Positions 17,121 to 25,089 of a stretch of 64,000 bases of DNA are shown one piece after another. Both the position numbers and the translations under genes were made by a program. Below the pieces are notes generated by a model, which worked only from the letters and a program-made list of their open reading frames with translations, made no database searches and had not been told where the DNA came from. Origin of the DNA: Prochlorococcus marinus str. MIT 0917 (GTDB lineage: Bacteria; Cyanobacteriota; Cyanobacteriia; PCC-6307; Cyanobiaceae); contig NZ_CP114784.1 in the NCBI RefSeq assembly GCF_027359575.1, forward strand, positions 805,819 through 869,818, in the 5' to 3' direction. Numbering within the stretch: the first letter of the stretch is position 1; each line of letters begins with the position of its first letter.

Positions 17121-18041
17121 TTGATTCCTCTCTGTGCCCCTGAAAACGCAAAACTGCCTACATCACTGGCATTAGGTAGTTTTGATGGTCTTCACTTAGG
17201 TCATAAAAAAGTAATAAAAGCCATATTAAAAGACCCAATTGGTGTACCAACCGTTGTCAGCTTTTGGCCACACCCACGTGAGGTTCTATTTGGAGAATCA
17301 AGATTAAGATTGGATTTACCAAATGAAAAAACATTCCTGCTCGAGCCACTCGGAATAGAACAATTAGTTTTAGTTCCATTTAATAGAAATCTTGCTTCTA
17401 AAAGTGCTGAGACATTTGTAGAAGAAATTCTAGTAAAAACCCTTCATGCTCAACATATTGCGGTTGGAGAGAATTTTAGGTTTGGACGCAATAGAGAGGG
17501 TGATACTTCTACTCTAAAAAAGATAGGTGAATCTCTAGGAATAAAAATTTCTATTGTTTCTATCCTTGAAGACGATCATGGTCGACTTAGTAGTAGCAGA
17601 GTACGAAAAGCACTCTACGAAGGTGATTTAAATCATGCCAAATATCTATTGAAGCGTCCTTACTCCTTTAGAGGGACGGTGGAGAAAGGGAGAGGTTTAG
17701 GAAAAAAAATTGGATGGCCAACTGCCAATTTAAAAATAGATGAGCGAAAATTCCTTCCATCATTGGGGGTTTATGCAGCCTGGGCTTCTATAGCAAACAA
17801 AAAAGAACGATTCTTAGCAGTTATGAATATAGGCACTCAGCCAACTATTGATCCAAACTCCTTATCAGCAGTAGAAGTACACCTTTTAGACAAAGAAATC
17901 AACCTATTAGGACATGAATTAATTATTGAACCTGTGCACAGAATTAGACTTCAGAAAAAGTTTGAGAACATTGAAGCACTGAGTAATCAAATAAGTTTAG
18001 ATGCAATATTGGCAAAAGAGATATTGACAAAAAAACTCTAA
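17121..18041 (+). CDS. ribF: Bifunctional riboflavin kinase/FAD synthetase
   Basis: It converts riboflavin to FMN and then to FAD. The N-terminal nucleotidyltransferase domain shows ALGSFDGLHLGHKKV (HIGH-like) and VGENFRFGRNREGD. The C-terminal flavokinase domain has GRGLGKKIGWPTANL and ends near residue 300. No ATG precedes the conserved region. TTG 17121 (giving MIPLCAPENAK) seems likeliest, because the family here begins at IPLC; TTG 17088 would add 11 unconserved residues. Together with ribD this gives two flavin-pathway genes in the window, in separate transcription units. Confidence 0.93.
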   Translation: MIPLCAPENAKLPTSLALGSFDGLHLGHKKVIKAILKDPIGVPTVVSFWPHPREVLFGESRLRLDLPNEKTFLLEPLGIEQLVLVPFNRNLASKSAETFVEEILVKTLHAQHIAVGENFRFGRNREGDTSTLKKIGESLGIKISIVSILEDDHGRLSSSRVRKALYEGDLNHAKYLLKRPYSFRGTVEKGRGLGKKIGWPTANLKIDERKFLPSLGVYAAWASIANKKERFLAVMNIGTQPTIDPNSLSAVEVHLLDKEINLLGHELIIEPVHRIRLQKKFENIEALSNQISLDAILAKEILTKKL

Positions 18042-18043
18042 AT

Positions 18044-18136
18044 CTAATTAATTACGGGATAAGCGTTCGATAATCCCCATACGACAAACAAACCTATGCC
18101 CCCTAACAAAAAAACGCCCCAAATAAGCACAGTCAT
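18044..18136 (-). CDS. 30-aa single-span membrane miniprotein
   Basis: An ATG-started frame (18136) encodes one hydrophobic helix, LIWGVFLLGGIGLFVVWGL, followed by a short polar SNAYPVIN tail. Size and shape match the tiny subunits of photosynthetic complexes (PetL, PetN, PsbM, NdhP/NdhQ-like), but I cannot match it to a specific one. It lies in the 157-bp gap between ribF and thiE, its stop only 3 bp from the ribF stop. Only a weak GAGA-type ribosome-binding site is seen. The tidy topology makes chance less likely than for most frames this short. Confidence 0.55.
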   Translation of the reverse strand: MTVLIWGVFLLGGIGLFVVWGLSNAYPVIN

Positions 18137-18198
18137 ATTGTTCTCAGAATCATTTTCCACAATAAAATTTAAATACAAATCATCTAATAAAGGATGAC

Positions 18199-19245
18199 AT
18201 GAAATCAATGCCTGTCACCCCTCCATCTGATAATCGTATTGCTCAATTAATTGACGCGAACCTTGATCGCGCTAGAGAAGGGCTTAGAGTTATGGAAGAT
18301 TGGTGCAGGTTTGGTCTAAAGAGGAGTGATTTTTCGATTCAAATCAAAGATTGGAGGCAACAATTAGGAGCACATCACCACAACATTTATCTAAAAGCAC
18401 GGCTTACATCTGACGACCCAGCTAGGGGCATTTCACATCCGTTACAAACAGTTAGGTCAACCCCAGAGGCTATATTTATTGCAAACTCATCCAGAGTTCA
18501 AGAAGCCTTAAGAGTAATAGAGGAATTCACTCGAACAACAGATCCGAATCTTTGTGAAATAGCCAGCAAAATTAGATACAAAACTTATGAGTTCGAGATA
18601 AAGGTTCTTAATACAATAGAAGGTATAAATAAAAGACAAACCTTAAAAGATTGTTCCTTATATTTAATAACCTCAAACAGGAGAGATCTCGAAGAGGTTG
18701 TTCTTCAGGCTCTAAAAGCTGGTGTAAACATAGTTCAATACAGAGAGAAAGTTTTACAAGATAATGAAAAAATTTCACAAGCTAAAGGCTTAGCCTCTCT
18801 TTGCAAAGAATACAATTCACTATTTGTAGTCAATGACCGTATCGATATCGCACTTGCTGTTGACGCCGATGGTATTCATTTAGGTCAAGAAGATATACCA
18901 ACAAAAATCGCGAGAGATCTCCTTGGAACTGAAAAGATCATTGGCCGAAGCACGCACTGCCTTGAAGACATAAAAAATGCCGAAGATGAGGGCTGTGATT
19001 ATATTGGTATAGGACCTATTTTCCCCTCTGAAACAAAAAAGCAACTACAACCAATAGGGATTGACTACCTTTCAAAGGGATTAAGTGAAACTGACCTACC
19101 GGCATTTGCTATCGGTGGAATAAATAGCTCAAATATCAACAAATTAAACCACCTAAACAATCTACGCATAGCCGTGTCAGATGCAATCATCAACTCCAAT
19201 GATCCATTTTTAAAAACTGAAGAGCTTCTCAAATTTCTAACATGA
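18199..19245 (+). CDS. thiE: Thiamine-phosphate synthase with N-terminal extension
   Basis: It joins HMP-pyrophosphate and thiazole phosphate into thiamine phosphate. The TIM-barrel catalytic domain occupies about residues 150-348: VVNDRIDIALAVDADGIHLG, GRSTH and GIGPIFPSETKK are the substrate and pyrophosphate loops. The first 140 residues (AQLIDANLDRAREGLRVMED) are a helical domain found on cyanobacterial ThiE; its role is unsettled. The length of 348 is normal for this form. Its last 4 bp overlap thiS, so the two are translationally coupled. Confidence 0.95.
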   Translation: MKSMPVTPPSDNRIAQLIDANLDRAREGLRVMEDWCRFGLKRSDFSIQIKDWRQQLGAHHHNIYLKARLTSDDPARGISHPLQTVRSTPEAIFIANSSRVQEALRVIEEFTRTTDPNLCEIASKIRYKTYEFEIKVLNTIEGINKRQTLKDCSLYLITSNRRDLEEVVLQALKAGVNIVQYREKVLQDNEKISQAKGLASLCKEYNSLFVVNDRIDIALAVDADGIHLGQEDIPTKIARDLLGTEKIIGRSTHCLEDIKNAEDEGCDYIGIGPIFPSETKKQLQPIGIDYLSKGLSETDLPAFAIGGINSSNINKLNHLNNLRIAVSDAIINSNDPFLKTEELLKFLT

Positions 19246-19460
19246 ACTTAAAAATTAACGGTGAGATCCAAAGCATTGAAAAATCTAATGAGGAATTTCA
19301 ATTGGAAGGTTTACTTGAACACTTGGGTTACCAACCTCAATTAGTTGTGGTTGAGTTAAATGGTGCAATTATTAATCCAAAAGATTGGATAAGTACAAAA
19401 ATAAAAAATGGCGATTGCTTAGAGGTTGTAACAATTGTTGGCGGTGGTTCCTACAGTTAA
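19242..19460 (+). CDS. thiS: Sulfur carrier protein ThiS
   Basis: A ubiquitin-like carrier of 72 residues that delivers sulfur to the thiazole of thiamine as a C-terminal thiocarboxylate. The conserved end is VVTIVGGG, but three residues (SYS) follow the glycines. Classical ThiS ends at Gly-Gly, so either the tail is trimmed or the activating enzyme tolerates it. The ATGA overlap with thiE and the shared pathway support the call. Confidence 0.92.
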   Translation: MNLKINGEIQSIEKSNEEFQLEGLLEHLGYQPQLVVVELNGAIINPKDWISTKIKNGDCLEVVTIVGGGSYS

Positions 19461-19479
19461 TTAATACTCAATAAATTAA

Positions 19480-20445
19480 GTGTTCAAAATTAATCACGTT
19501 AGTTGGATCAAAAGAAAACAGGTTTTTTCTTTTCTGTTTGTTTCAACAATAATCTTCTCTTTTTTATTTACTAATCCCAACACTGCAGCAGCCGCAAGTG
19601 GAGGACGAATAGGTGGCGGAAATTTTCAGACACCTTCTTCACCACGAAGTCAAAATTACGGAGGCTATGGAGGTAATAACTTTAGAGGTTATGGAAGTGG
19701 ATATAGAGGCGGTGGTATTGGTTTTCCTTTTTTATTGCCAATATTTGGTTTTGGAGGAGGCGGGATTTTTGGATTTTTCATACTTATGTCAATCGTTGGT
19801 GTGATTGTCAATTCATTTAAAAACTCTTCAAATCTTTCCAACTCAAGCAATAACTCAATAGTTTCTCAATCGGCAAACCCATACAAAGTTTCTTTAATAC
19901 AATTTCAGATTGGCTTACTGGCAAGTGCAAAAGAGATTCAAGTGAAACTTAGAGAGCTGGCTTCCTCTTCAAATACCTTAACCTCATCTGGTCTTCAAAG
20001 AGTTCTTCAAGACACAACACTCGCCTTACTAAGGAAGCCTGAATTATGGGTCTATTCAAATATAGAAACAGGCTCCGTTCCTTTTGCCTCCGCAGAATCT
20101 ACATTTAATCGAATCTCAATAACTGAAAGGAGCAAATTAAAAGCTGAACTCACCTCAAACTATTCCGGTCAAATATCAAAATCAACAAATAATGAATCCA
20201 ATCCTGGTGATTCAGATTTAACAAATGAATACATCGTGGTTACGGTTTTAGTAGCGACAAAAAAGGATTTAAGATTAAACGACTCTGCAAACAGCGAACA
20301 AATCACAGAGGCATTGAGACTCTTAGGATCAATGTCTTCAAATGAAATAATCGCTTTAGAAGTTATCTGGCAACCTGACGGAGAAGGAGAGATTTTGAAA
20401 GAAGAAGAACTAATAACCCAATACCCAAATCTTAAACATTTATAA
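19480..20445 (+). CDS. DUF1517 family membrane protein
   Basis: A 321-residue protein with an N-terminal signal or anchor (VFSFLFVSTIIFSFLFT), a glycine/tyrosine/arginine-rich segment (about 40-75, repeats of GGYGG and RGYGSGYRGG), a second hydrophobic stretch near 82-110 and a C-terminal soluble domain. This is the layout of DUF1517, found in cyanobacteria and plastids; function is unknown. The start is GTG 19480, 20 bp after thiS. It may ride on the thiE-thiS transcript, but no functional link to thiamine is evident. Confidence 0.85.
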   Translation: MFKINHVSWIKRKQVFSFLFVSTIIFSFLFTNPNTAAAASGGRIGGGNFQTPSSPRSQNYGGYGGNNFRGYGSGYRGGGIGFPFLLPIFGFGGGGIFGFFILMSIVGVIVNSFKNSSNLSNSSNNSIVSQSANPYKVSLIQFQIGLLASAKEIQVKLRELASSSNTLTSSGLQRVLQDTTLALLRKPELWVYSNIETGSVPFASAESTFNRISITERSKLKAELTSNYSGQISKSTNNESNPGDSDLTNEYIVVTVLVATKKDLRLNDSANSEQITEALRLLGSMSSNEIIALEVIWQPDGEGEILKEEELITQYPNLKHL

Positions 20446-20569
20446 AGTCAGTGTCATAAGTAACCAAAAAGCTGATTTCTTTATATTTATTTCATCTTAT
20501 TTACGTAAAGTTGAGTCAAAAAACATACACATAACAGTTAGCATTCCGTGACAGTTATTTTAAACAGAA

Positions 20570-20737
20570 GTGTCGGCTTCTTCGCAACCAGAACCTCGTT
20601 CAATGAAATGGGAAAGCTCAGGAGAGCTAGCTCAAAGAGATTTATCAGAATTAGTCACTCGTCTTCTCGATGTTGAATCGAGCAACAATAGTGATGAGCT
20701 AACAAGACTTGGTAGCAAATATGACGAAGAATCTTAA
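20570..20737 (+). CDS. Small acidic hypothetical protein, 55 aa
   Basis: GTG start at 20570. The product is polar and acidic, with a probable amphipathic helix ELAQRDLSELVTRLLDVES and no membrane segment. Codon use and composition look coding, and the frame ends in KYDEES-stop without long AT runs. It lies in the gap between the DUF1517 gene and the 45-aa gene. I do not recognise a family; it could be a small regulator or complex subunit. Confidence 0.55.
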   Translation: MSASSQPEPRSMKWESSGELAQRDLSELVTRLLDVESSNNSDELTRLGSKYDEES

Positions 20738-20802
20738 GACTATTAATACCCCCTTGCGCTCCTTGAGTTAATAGCTCAACTTAGGAGAAAGAAGAGAGTT
20801 TA

Positions 20803-20940
20803 ATGAGGCGAAAGACTATTCAATGGATAAACACCCCAGTTATTACTGAAGCAATATTCCGTTATGAGAAAGGGCAATTACCTAATTCAATGAAATTGTG
20901 GTTAGAACAGGTTCTAGAAATAAATTCAAACAAAGATTAG
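20803..20940 (+). CDS. Small basic hypothetical protein, 45 aa
   Basis: The ATG at 20803 is preceded by a clear purine-rich ribosome-binding site, AGGAGAAAGAAGAGAG (20783-20798). The product is basic (MRRKTIQWINTPVITEAIFR) with a second helix SMKLWLEQVLEIN. No membrane segment is seen. Its stop overlaps the stop region of larB on the opposite strand by 4 bp. The pair of small genes at 20570 and 20803 may form one transcript. Family unknown. Confidence 0.6.
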   Translation: MRRKTIQWINTPVITEAIFRYEKGQLPNSMKLWLEQVLEINSNKD

Positions 20941-21584
20941 GCTAATAAAATTCTAATAGCAGCCATTGCTGCACCATAACCATTATCAATATTCACTACT
21001 AATAATCCTGGAGCACAACTTGCAAGCATTCCTTCAATAGCCGTTTTACCACCACCACTAATTCCATATCCAACTGAAACAGGAAGTCCAATAATTGGCT
21101 GAGGAATTAATCCAGCGAGTACCGTAGGCAAAGCTCCCTCCATGCCGGCACATGCAATAACTACTTTTGCTGATTTTATTTCTTCCAGCCTATCTAGCAA
21201 CCTGTGAAGTCCTGCTACACCAATATCAATCAACAATTTAGTTTTTATTCCATGCAAATTCAAAGCTATTTCTGCTTCCGAGGCCACTCCTACATCACTT
21301 GTTCCTGCAGTCAAAATAATTACTTCGTCCTCTGAAGAAGTACATTCCTTAAACTCTCCCATAGTTAAACAACCTGATATTTCATGAAATTCTGCAGAAG
21401 GAAATTCAACTAAAAGTTTTTCTCCTTTTTCTTTGGAAAGTCTTGTCACCAAAGCAGTTTCAGATTCAAGTTGATATTTTTTCAATATTTCAGAAATTTG
21501 TTCAATTGTTTTATGCTCCCCCCATATAGCCTCAATCACACCAAGTCGACTTCGTCTATGAAAATCAATAATTGATTGATTCAT
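20937..21584 (-). CDS. larB: LarB-type protein (PurE-related NAD carboxylase)
   Basis: LarB carboxylates and hydrolyses nicotinic acid adenine dinucleotide, the first step of nickel-pincer cofactor synthesis for lactate racemase and relatives. The 215 residues show the LarB/PurE-like core: LTAGTSDVGVASEAE, DIGVAGLHRL, ACAGMEGALPTVLAGL and CAPGLLVVNIDNGYGA. It is first of nothing obvious: the TIGR03792 gene lies 2 bp upstream on the same strand. Neither larC, larE nor larA is nearby, so in this organism the role is open. Confidence 0.88.
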   Translation of the reverse strand: MNQSIIDFHRRSRLGVIEAIWGEHKTIEQISEILKKYQLESETALVTRLSKEKGEKLLVEFPSAEFHEISGCLTMGEFKECTSSEDEVIILTAGTSDVGVASEAEIALNLHGIKTKLLIDIGVAGLHRLLDRLEEIKSAKVVIACAGMEGALPTVLAGLIPQPIIGLPVSVGYGISGGGKTAIEGMLASCAPGLLVVNIDNGYGAAMAAIRILLA

Positions 21585-21586
21585 CT

Positions 21587-22042
21587 TTACTCTGGATTTA
21601 ATTCCCCTTCAAAAATCAATGGGAAAGGATTTCCACTAGTTTGCCCTGTTTCTTTTCTGGCAATCTTTTCGAAATCCTGCTGGACAAGATTTATTTCTTT
21701 CTGAGAGATGTTTTTCCAAACTGCTCTTGATTCCCAACCAATCAATAAGGTTGCTTCCTCAACCTTAGGATCCCAAAAAAGTTGGCGTCCTAAAAAACCA
21801 TTTTGTTTCAACAACCATGGCTCCCAACTACCATGTTCGGCTTTGAGCCAAGCATGTTTAAAATCTTTTGGGACTTCAAGCTTAAGGTGCTCTACAATAG
21901 ATTCCTTTGGAAAATTCATTTTCAATAAAGACTCAGCTTGAATATTTTTCACGTTTCCAAAAATAGTAGAAAGATAAATTAAACCAACAAAAAGAAATCT
22001 AAATATTTTTTCGATAAAATTTTTCTTTCTAATTTTTTTCAT
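21587..22042 (-). CDS. Exported TIGR03792-like cyanobacterial protein
   Basis: A 151-residue protein with an N-terminal hydrophobic segment after a very basic start (MKKIRKKNF, then [14 protein letters not shown]), a probable signal peptide. The mature part fits the TIGR03792 family of uncharacterised cyanobacterial proteins, which look like dimeric ferredoxin-like monooxygenase-fold domains: [19 protein letters not shown] and [12 protein letters not shown]. Catalytic function is not established. The start ATG 22042 overlaps ispF by 14 bp; larB follows after 2 bp. The three genes probably form one transcript. Confidence 0.75.
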   Translation of the reverse strand: MKKIRKKNFIEKIFRFLFVGLIYLSTIFGNVKNIQAESLLKMNFPKESIVEHLKLEVPKDFKHAWLKAEHGSWEPWLLKQNGFLGRQLFWDPKVEEATLLIGWESRAVWKNISQKEINLVQQDFEKIARKETGQTSGNPFPLIFEGELNPE

Positions 22043-22538
22043 GTCTTTTCATCAAAACAACTGCATGACAACATATACCTTCCTCTCTGCCTTCAGCACC
22101 TAATTTCTCATTTGTAGTTGCTTTAACGCCTACATTATCAATATCAACTCCTATCTTCTTAGATATCTTCTCCTTCATCAAGTGTATATAAGGTTTTAAT
22201 TTTGGCCTCTCAGCAACAATAACTGAATCAATATTTTGAATTTGCCAACCTTTCCTCTCAATTAATTCCATTACCTGTTCGAGAAGAATCAAACTATCTG
22301 CATTTTTCCATTTAGGGTCATCTGGAGGGAAATACTTTCCAATATCACCCAAAGATAATGACCCTAAAATGGCATCCATAATTGCATGAGTAAGAACATC
22401 TGCATCACTATGCCCATCAAGACCTAAACCTTCAGGATGGTTTAACTTGATCCCGCCAAGTATCAAAGGGCGACCAGGAACCAATCGATGCATGTCATAA
22501 CCGTTTCCGATCCGTAGCTGAGGGAAATTATCTTTCAT
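22029..22538 (-). CDS. ispF: 2-C-methyl-D-erythritol 2,4-cyclodiphosphate synthase
   Basis: It makes the cyclic diphosphate intermediate of the MEP isoprenoid pathway, needed for carotenoids, phytol and quinones. It has 169 residues. Zinc ligands are in GYDMHRL and [13 protein letters not shown]; the C-terminal [17 protein letters not shown] block is typical. It heads a minus-strand run with the TIGR03792 gene and larB. It is divergent from kdsB across a 205-bp gap. Confidence 0.97.
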   Translation of the reverse strand: MKDNFPQLRIGNGYDMHRLVPGRPLILGGIKLNHPEGLGLDGHSDADVLTHAIMDAILGSLSLGDIGKYFPPDDPKWKNADSLILLEQVMELIERKGWQIQNIDSVIVAERPKLKPYIHLMKEKISKKIGVDIDNVGVKATTNEKLGAEGREEGICCHAVVLMKRHEKN

Positions 22539-22743
22539 ATAAACGGGTTTCGGGGAAGCTTTTCGACCGGGGACTCATCTTTGATTCAATTAGGGAAGTT
22601 TGTGAACGAATTAACTAAAAGGATTTTTATTCAATTTCATGATAGTTCAAAGCCGAACGAACGTAAGTTGATTTAAGGTCAAGTGATTTAAAACCTAATG
22701 TTATAGTCAAATTTCTAATTCTCACTAATATTTCTTTAAAGAA

Positions 22744-23466
22744 GTGAAGACAACGATTTTCATACCTGCCAGAATGAAAAGTTCCAGATTCCCTGGAAAA
22801 CCTTTGGCACCTATAGATGGTATACCTATGGTCGTATACTGTGCCAGAAATGCTATTAAGACTGGATTTCAAGTATATGTATGTACAGATTCAAAAGAAA
22901 TAGAAGCTATCTGTAAATTATATGATGTTAATTCTATTTTAACTCCTAAATGTGAAACAGGTACAGACAGGATAGCTATTGCTGCGAAAAGAGTTGAAAC
23001 AGATTATATTATTAATCTTCAAGGTGATGAGCCACTGATTAAAACTAGTTCGATAACAAAAATAATATCTATGCTACCAAACTTAAAACATTCCCAAAAT
23101 GAAATTATTAGTGGAGTTGTTCCCATAAAATCAGAACAGGCATTTGATCCAAATAATGTGAAGTGCTCACTAGTTAAAAACTATTCAAAAATTCAATATT
23201 TTTCAAGGAAGCCTCTTTTAAATAGTATAGAAAATAAAAAGCCATCATATTACAAACAAATAGGTCTTTATGGGATGACTACTAAGACTCTAGAAAAGTT
23301 TTCTAAATTGCCAAAAGGAGAGTTAGAGAAATCAGAAAGTGTAGAACTCCTTAGATGGATAGAGAATGGATATACTGTAAGTTCTTGTTTAATTGATAAT
23401 TATACAATTTCAGTAGACACACCATCTGATCTGGTTGAAGTGATATCTATTCTAGAAGAAATTTAA
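22744..23466 (+). CDS. kdsB: 3-deoxy-manno-octulosonate cytidylyltransferase (KdsB)
   Basis: It activates KDO to CMP-KDO for lipopolysaccharide or capsule. The 240-residue protein begins with the nucleotide-binding motif IPARMKSSRFPGKPLAPI and contains INLQGDEPLI and the late DTPSDL element. The start is GTG 22744. It is followed 19 bp later by an HAD phosphatase gene on the same strand, suggesting a two-gene unit. The DNA is more AT-rich than the flanking ispF and trmD genes, consistent with an accessory insertion. Other CMP-sugar synthetases (nonulosonic acid type) are less likely by length and motif. Confidence 0.88.
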   Translation: MKTTIFIPARMKSSRFPGKPLAPIDGIPMVVYCARNAIKTGFQVYVCTDSKEIEAICKLYDVNSILTPKCETGTDRIAIAAKRVETDYIINLQGDEPLIKTSSITKIISMLPNLKHSQNEIISGVVPIKSEQAFDPNNVKCSLVKNYSKIQYFSRKPLLNSIENKKPSYYKQIGLYGMTTKTLEKFSKLPKGELEKSESVELLRWIENGYTVSSCLIDNYTISVDTPSDLVEVISILEEI

Positions 23467-23485
23467 ATTACTATTTTAGATTAAT

Positions 23486-24115
23486 ATGAATAGGATATCA
23501 GCTGTTTTATTTGATTTTGATGGAGTATTAATAGACTCTTTACCTGTTATGAAAAAAGCATGGAAATCAGTTCAGAAAAAATATAGTGTAAAGGCTAATT
23601 TTGAACAATTTAAAATTCATATTGGGATTCCATTTGAATCAATACTAACAAAAATGAAAATAAATACCAAGTATCACAAATCAATAAAAGAACATTATTC
23701 TTTAATATCTACTGAAAATGTAAATCTAATAAAATTAAACCCTTTTGTAAGATTCATTTTGATTTGGTTGAAAGAAAATTCAATTTCAATGGGGATTGTT
23801 ACTTCTAAAGATCAATTCAGAACAAATCATTTAATTGATTTGTTTCAATTAGATGTCAAATTGGTAATAACACCTGAACTTACCAAAAGAGGTAAGCCTT
23901 TTCCAGATCCGATCTTACTTGCTGCCAAAGATTTATCAGTAGAAACCAAAAATATAGTTTTTATCGGTGACATGTTATCTGATATGCAATGTGCATTTAA
24001 AGCAAAATGTTATTATTTACATTATTTAAATGGATATCAGGAAATATATAACCAGTCATACGGAGGTTCAATAAATTCTCTCAAAGAAATTGTTGAATAT
24101 ATTAATCATTTCTAA
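23486..24115 (+). CDS. HAD-superfamily phosphatase, subfamily IA
   Basis: A 209-residue HAD hydrolase. Motif I is LFDFDGVLIDS (catalytic Asp pair), motif II is the Thr/Ser in GIVTSKDQ, Lys in KRGKPFPDP is motif III and FIGDMLSDMQCA is motif IV. A helical cap lies between motifs I and II. It probably dephosphorylates a sugar phosphate. Being next to kdsB, it could replace KdsC as KDO-8-phosphate phosphatase, although KdsC proteins lack such a cap; this is inference. A 183-bp AT-rich gap then separates it from the convergent trmD. Confidence 0.85.
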   Translation: MNRISAVLFDFDGVLIDSLPVMKKAWKSVQKKYSVKANFEQFKIHIGIPFESILTKMKINTKYHKSIKEHYSLISTENVNLIKLNPFVRFILIWLKENSISMGIVTSKDQFRTNHLIDLFQLDVKLVITPELTKRGKPFPDPILLAAKDLSVETKNIVFIGDMLSDMQCAFKAKCYYLHYLNGYQEIYNQSYGGSINSLKEIVEYINHF

Positions 24116-24298
24116 TCTTAATAAAACTTAGATTTCTAAGATTTTATATATTTAATCATTCAAATAATCAGATTATCTTTTAGAAAAACTTATTAAATAA
24201 AAATTGTTTGATTTAATTGAGTCTCCGTTTTTGATCTATCTGTGACGCTTTTTTCTAGGCACAGATTTCTTAAGATGTTAGTGATAGCTTTAATCATT

Positions 24299-25078
24299 CT
24301 ACCAATCTGGGTAACTTTCGTATTCGTTGCCTATTCTTAAGCTCATTTCCGTTTTCAATAATGAACTTCTTTTATCAATTGATAGTTGGTCGAGCTTCCA
24401 AAGTTCGAACAAATCGGGTCTACGGGCCTGCGTTCTGATTTCTCTTTCCTTCTGCCTCCATTCTTTAATTAATTTATGATTACCACTTAGTAAGACATCA
24501 GGAACTTTCATACCTTTGAATTCTGAAGGTCGTGTGTATTGCGGATGTTCTAAAAGGAAATCATTATGACTTTCTTCATCTAATGATTCGGCACTGCCTA
24601 AAGTTCCTGGCAAAAGACGTACTATTCCATTAATCAAAGTTATTGCAGGAATTTCTCCACCGGTAAGAACAAAGTCTCCAATTGAAATTTCTTCATCAGC
24701 TAGAGACCTAATCCTCTCATCAAACCCCTCATAGCTTCCACATATCAATATGAGTTGATCTTCTTTTGACCATCTGGAAAAATCAGATTGATATATTTTT
24801 CTACCTTGTGGAGTCATCAAAAGTATCCTTTTTTTATTTAGCTTCGGAATTTGATCAAATATCGAAAAATAAGGTTCCGGCTTCAAGACCATTCCAACGC
24901 CTCCGCCATATGGTTCATCATCAACTTTTCGATAATTATCAATTGCATGGTCACGAGGATTGTGTATATGAATTGATGCAATCTTCTCTTCAAATGCCTT
25001 TTTTATAAGTCCATGATTAAAAAAACCTTTAAATGCTTCTGGGAAAAGGCTTACTACATCGAACCTGAATTTACTCAT
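24299..25078 (-). CDS. trmD: tRNA (guanine-N1-)-methyltransferase
   Basis: It makes m1G37 in tRNAs that read CNN codons, preventing frameshifts. The 259-residue protein has the SPOUT trefoil-knot SAM site LICGSYEGFDERIRS and ISIGDFVLTGGEIPA, then the C-terminal tRNA-binding helical part. It follows era on the same strand with an 11-bp gap and is probably co-transcribed. Unlike in many bacteria it is not next to rpsP, which lies about 3.4 kb away. Confidence 0.97.
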   Translation of the reverse strand: MSKFRFDVVSLFPEAFKGFFNHGLIKKAFEEKIASIHIHNPRDHAIDNYRKVDDEPYGGGVGMVLKPEPYFSIFDQIPKLNKKRILLMTPQGRKIYQSDFSRWSKEDQLILICGSYEGFDERIRSLADEEISIGDFVLTGGEIPAITLINGIVRLLPGTLGSAESLDEESHNDFLLEHPQYTRPSEFKGMKVPDVLLSGNHKLIKEWRQKEREIRTQARRPDLFELWKLDQLSIDKRSSLLKTEMSLRIGNEYESYPDW

Positions 25079-25089
25079 ATGAGTTAGCC

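Noticed and set aside
20748-20782. Small hairpin near TTGAGTTAATAGCTCAA as a terminator
   Set aside because: The stem is only five pairs and no T run follows; it directly precedes the ribosome-binding site of the 45-aa gene.
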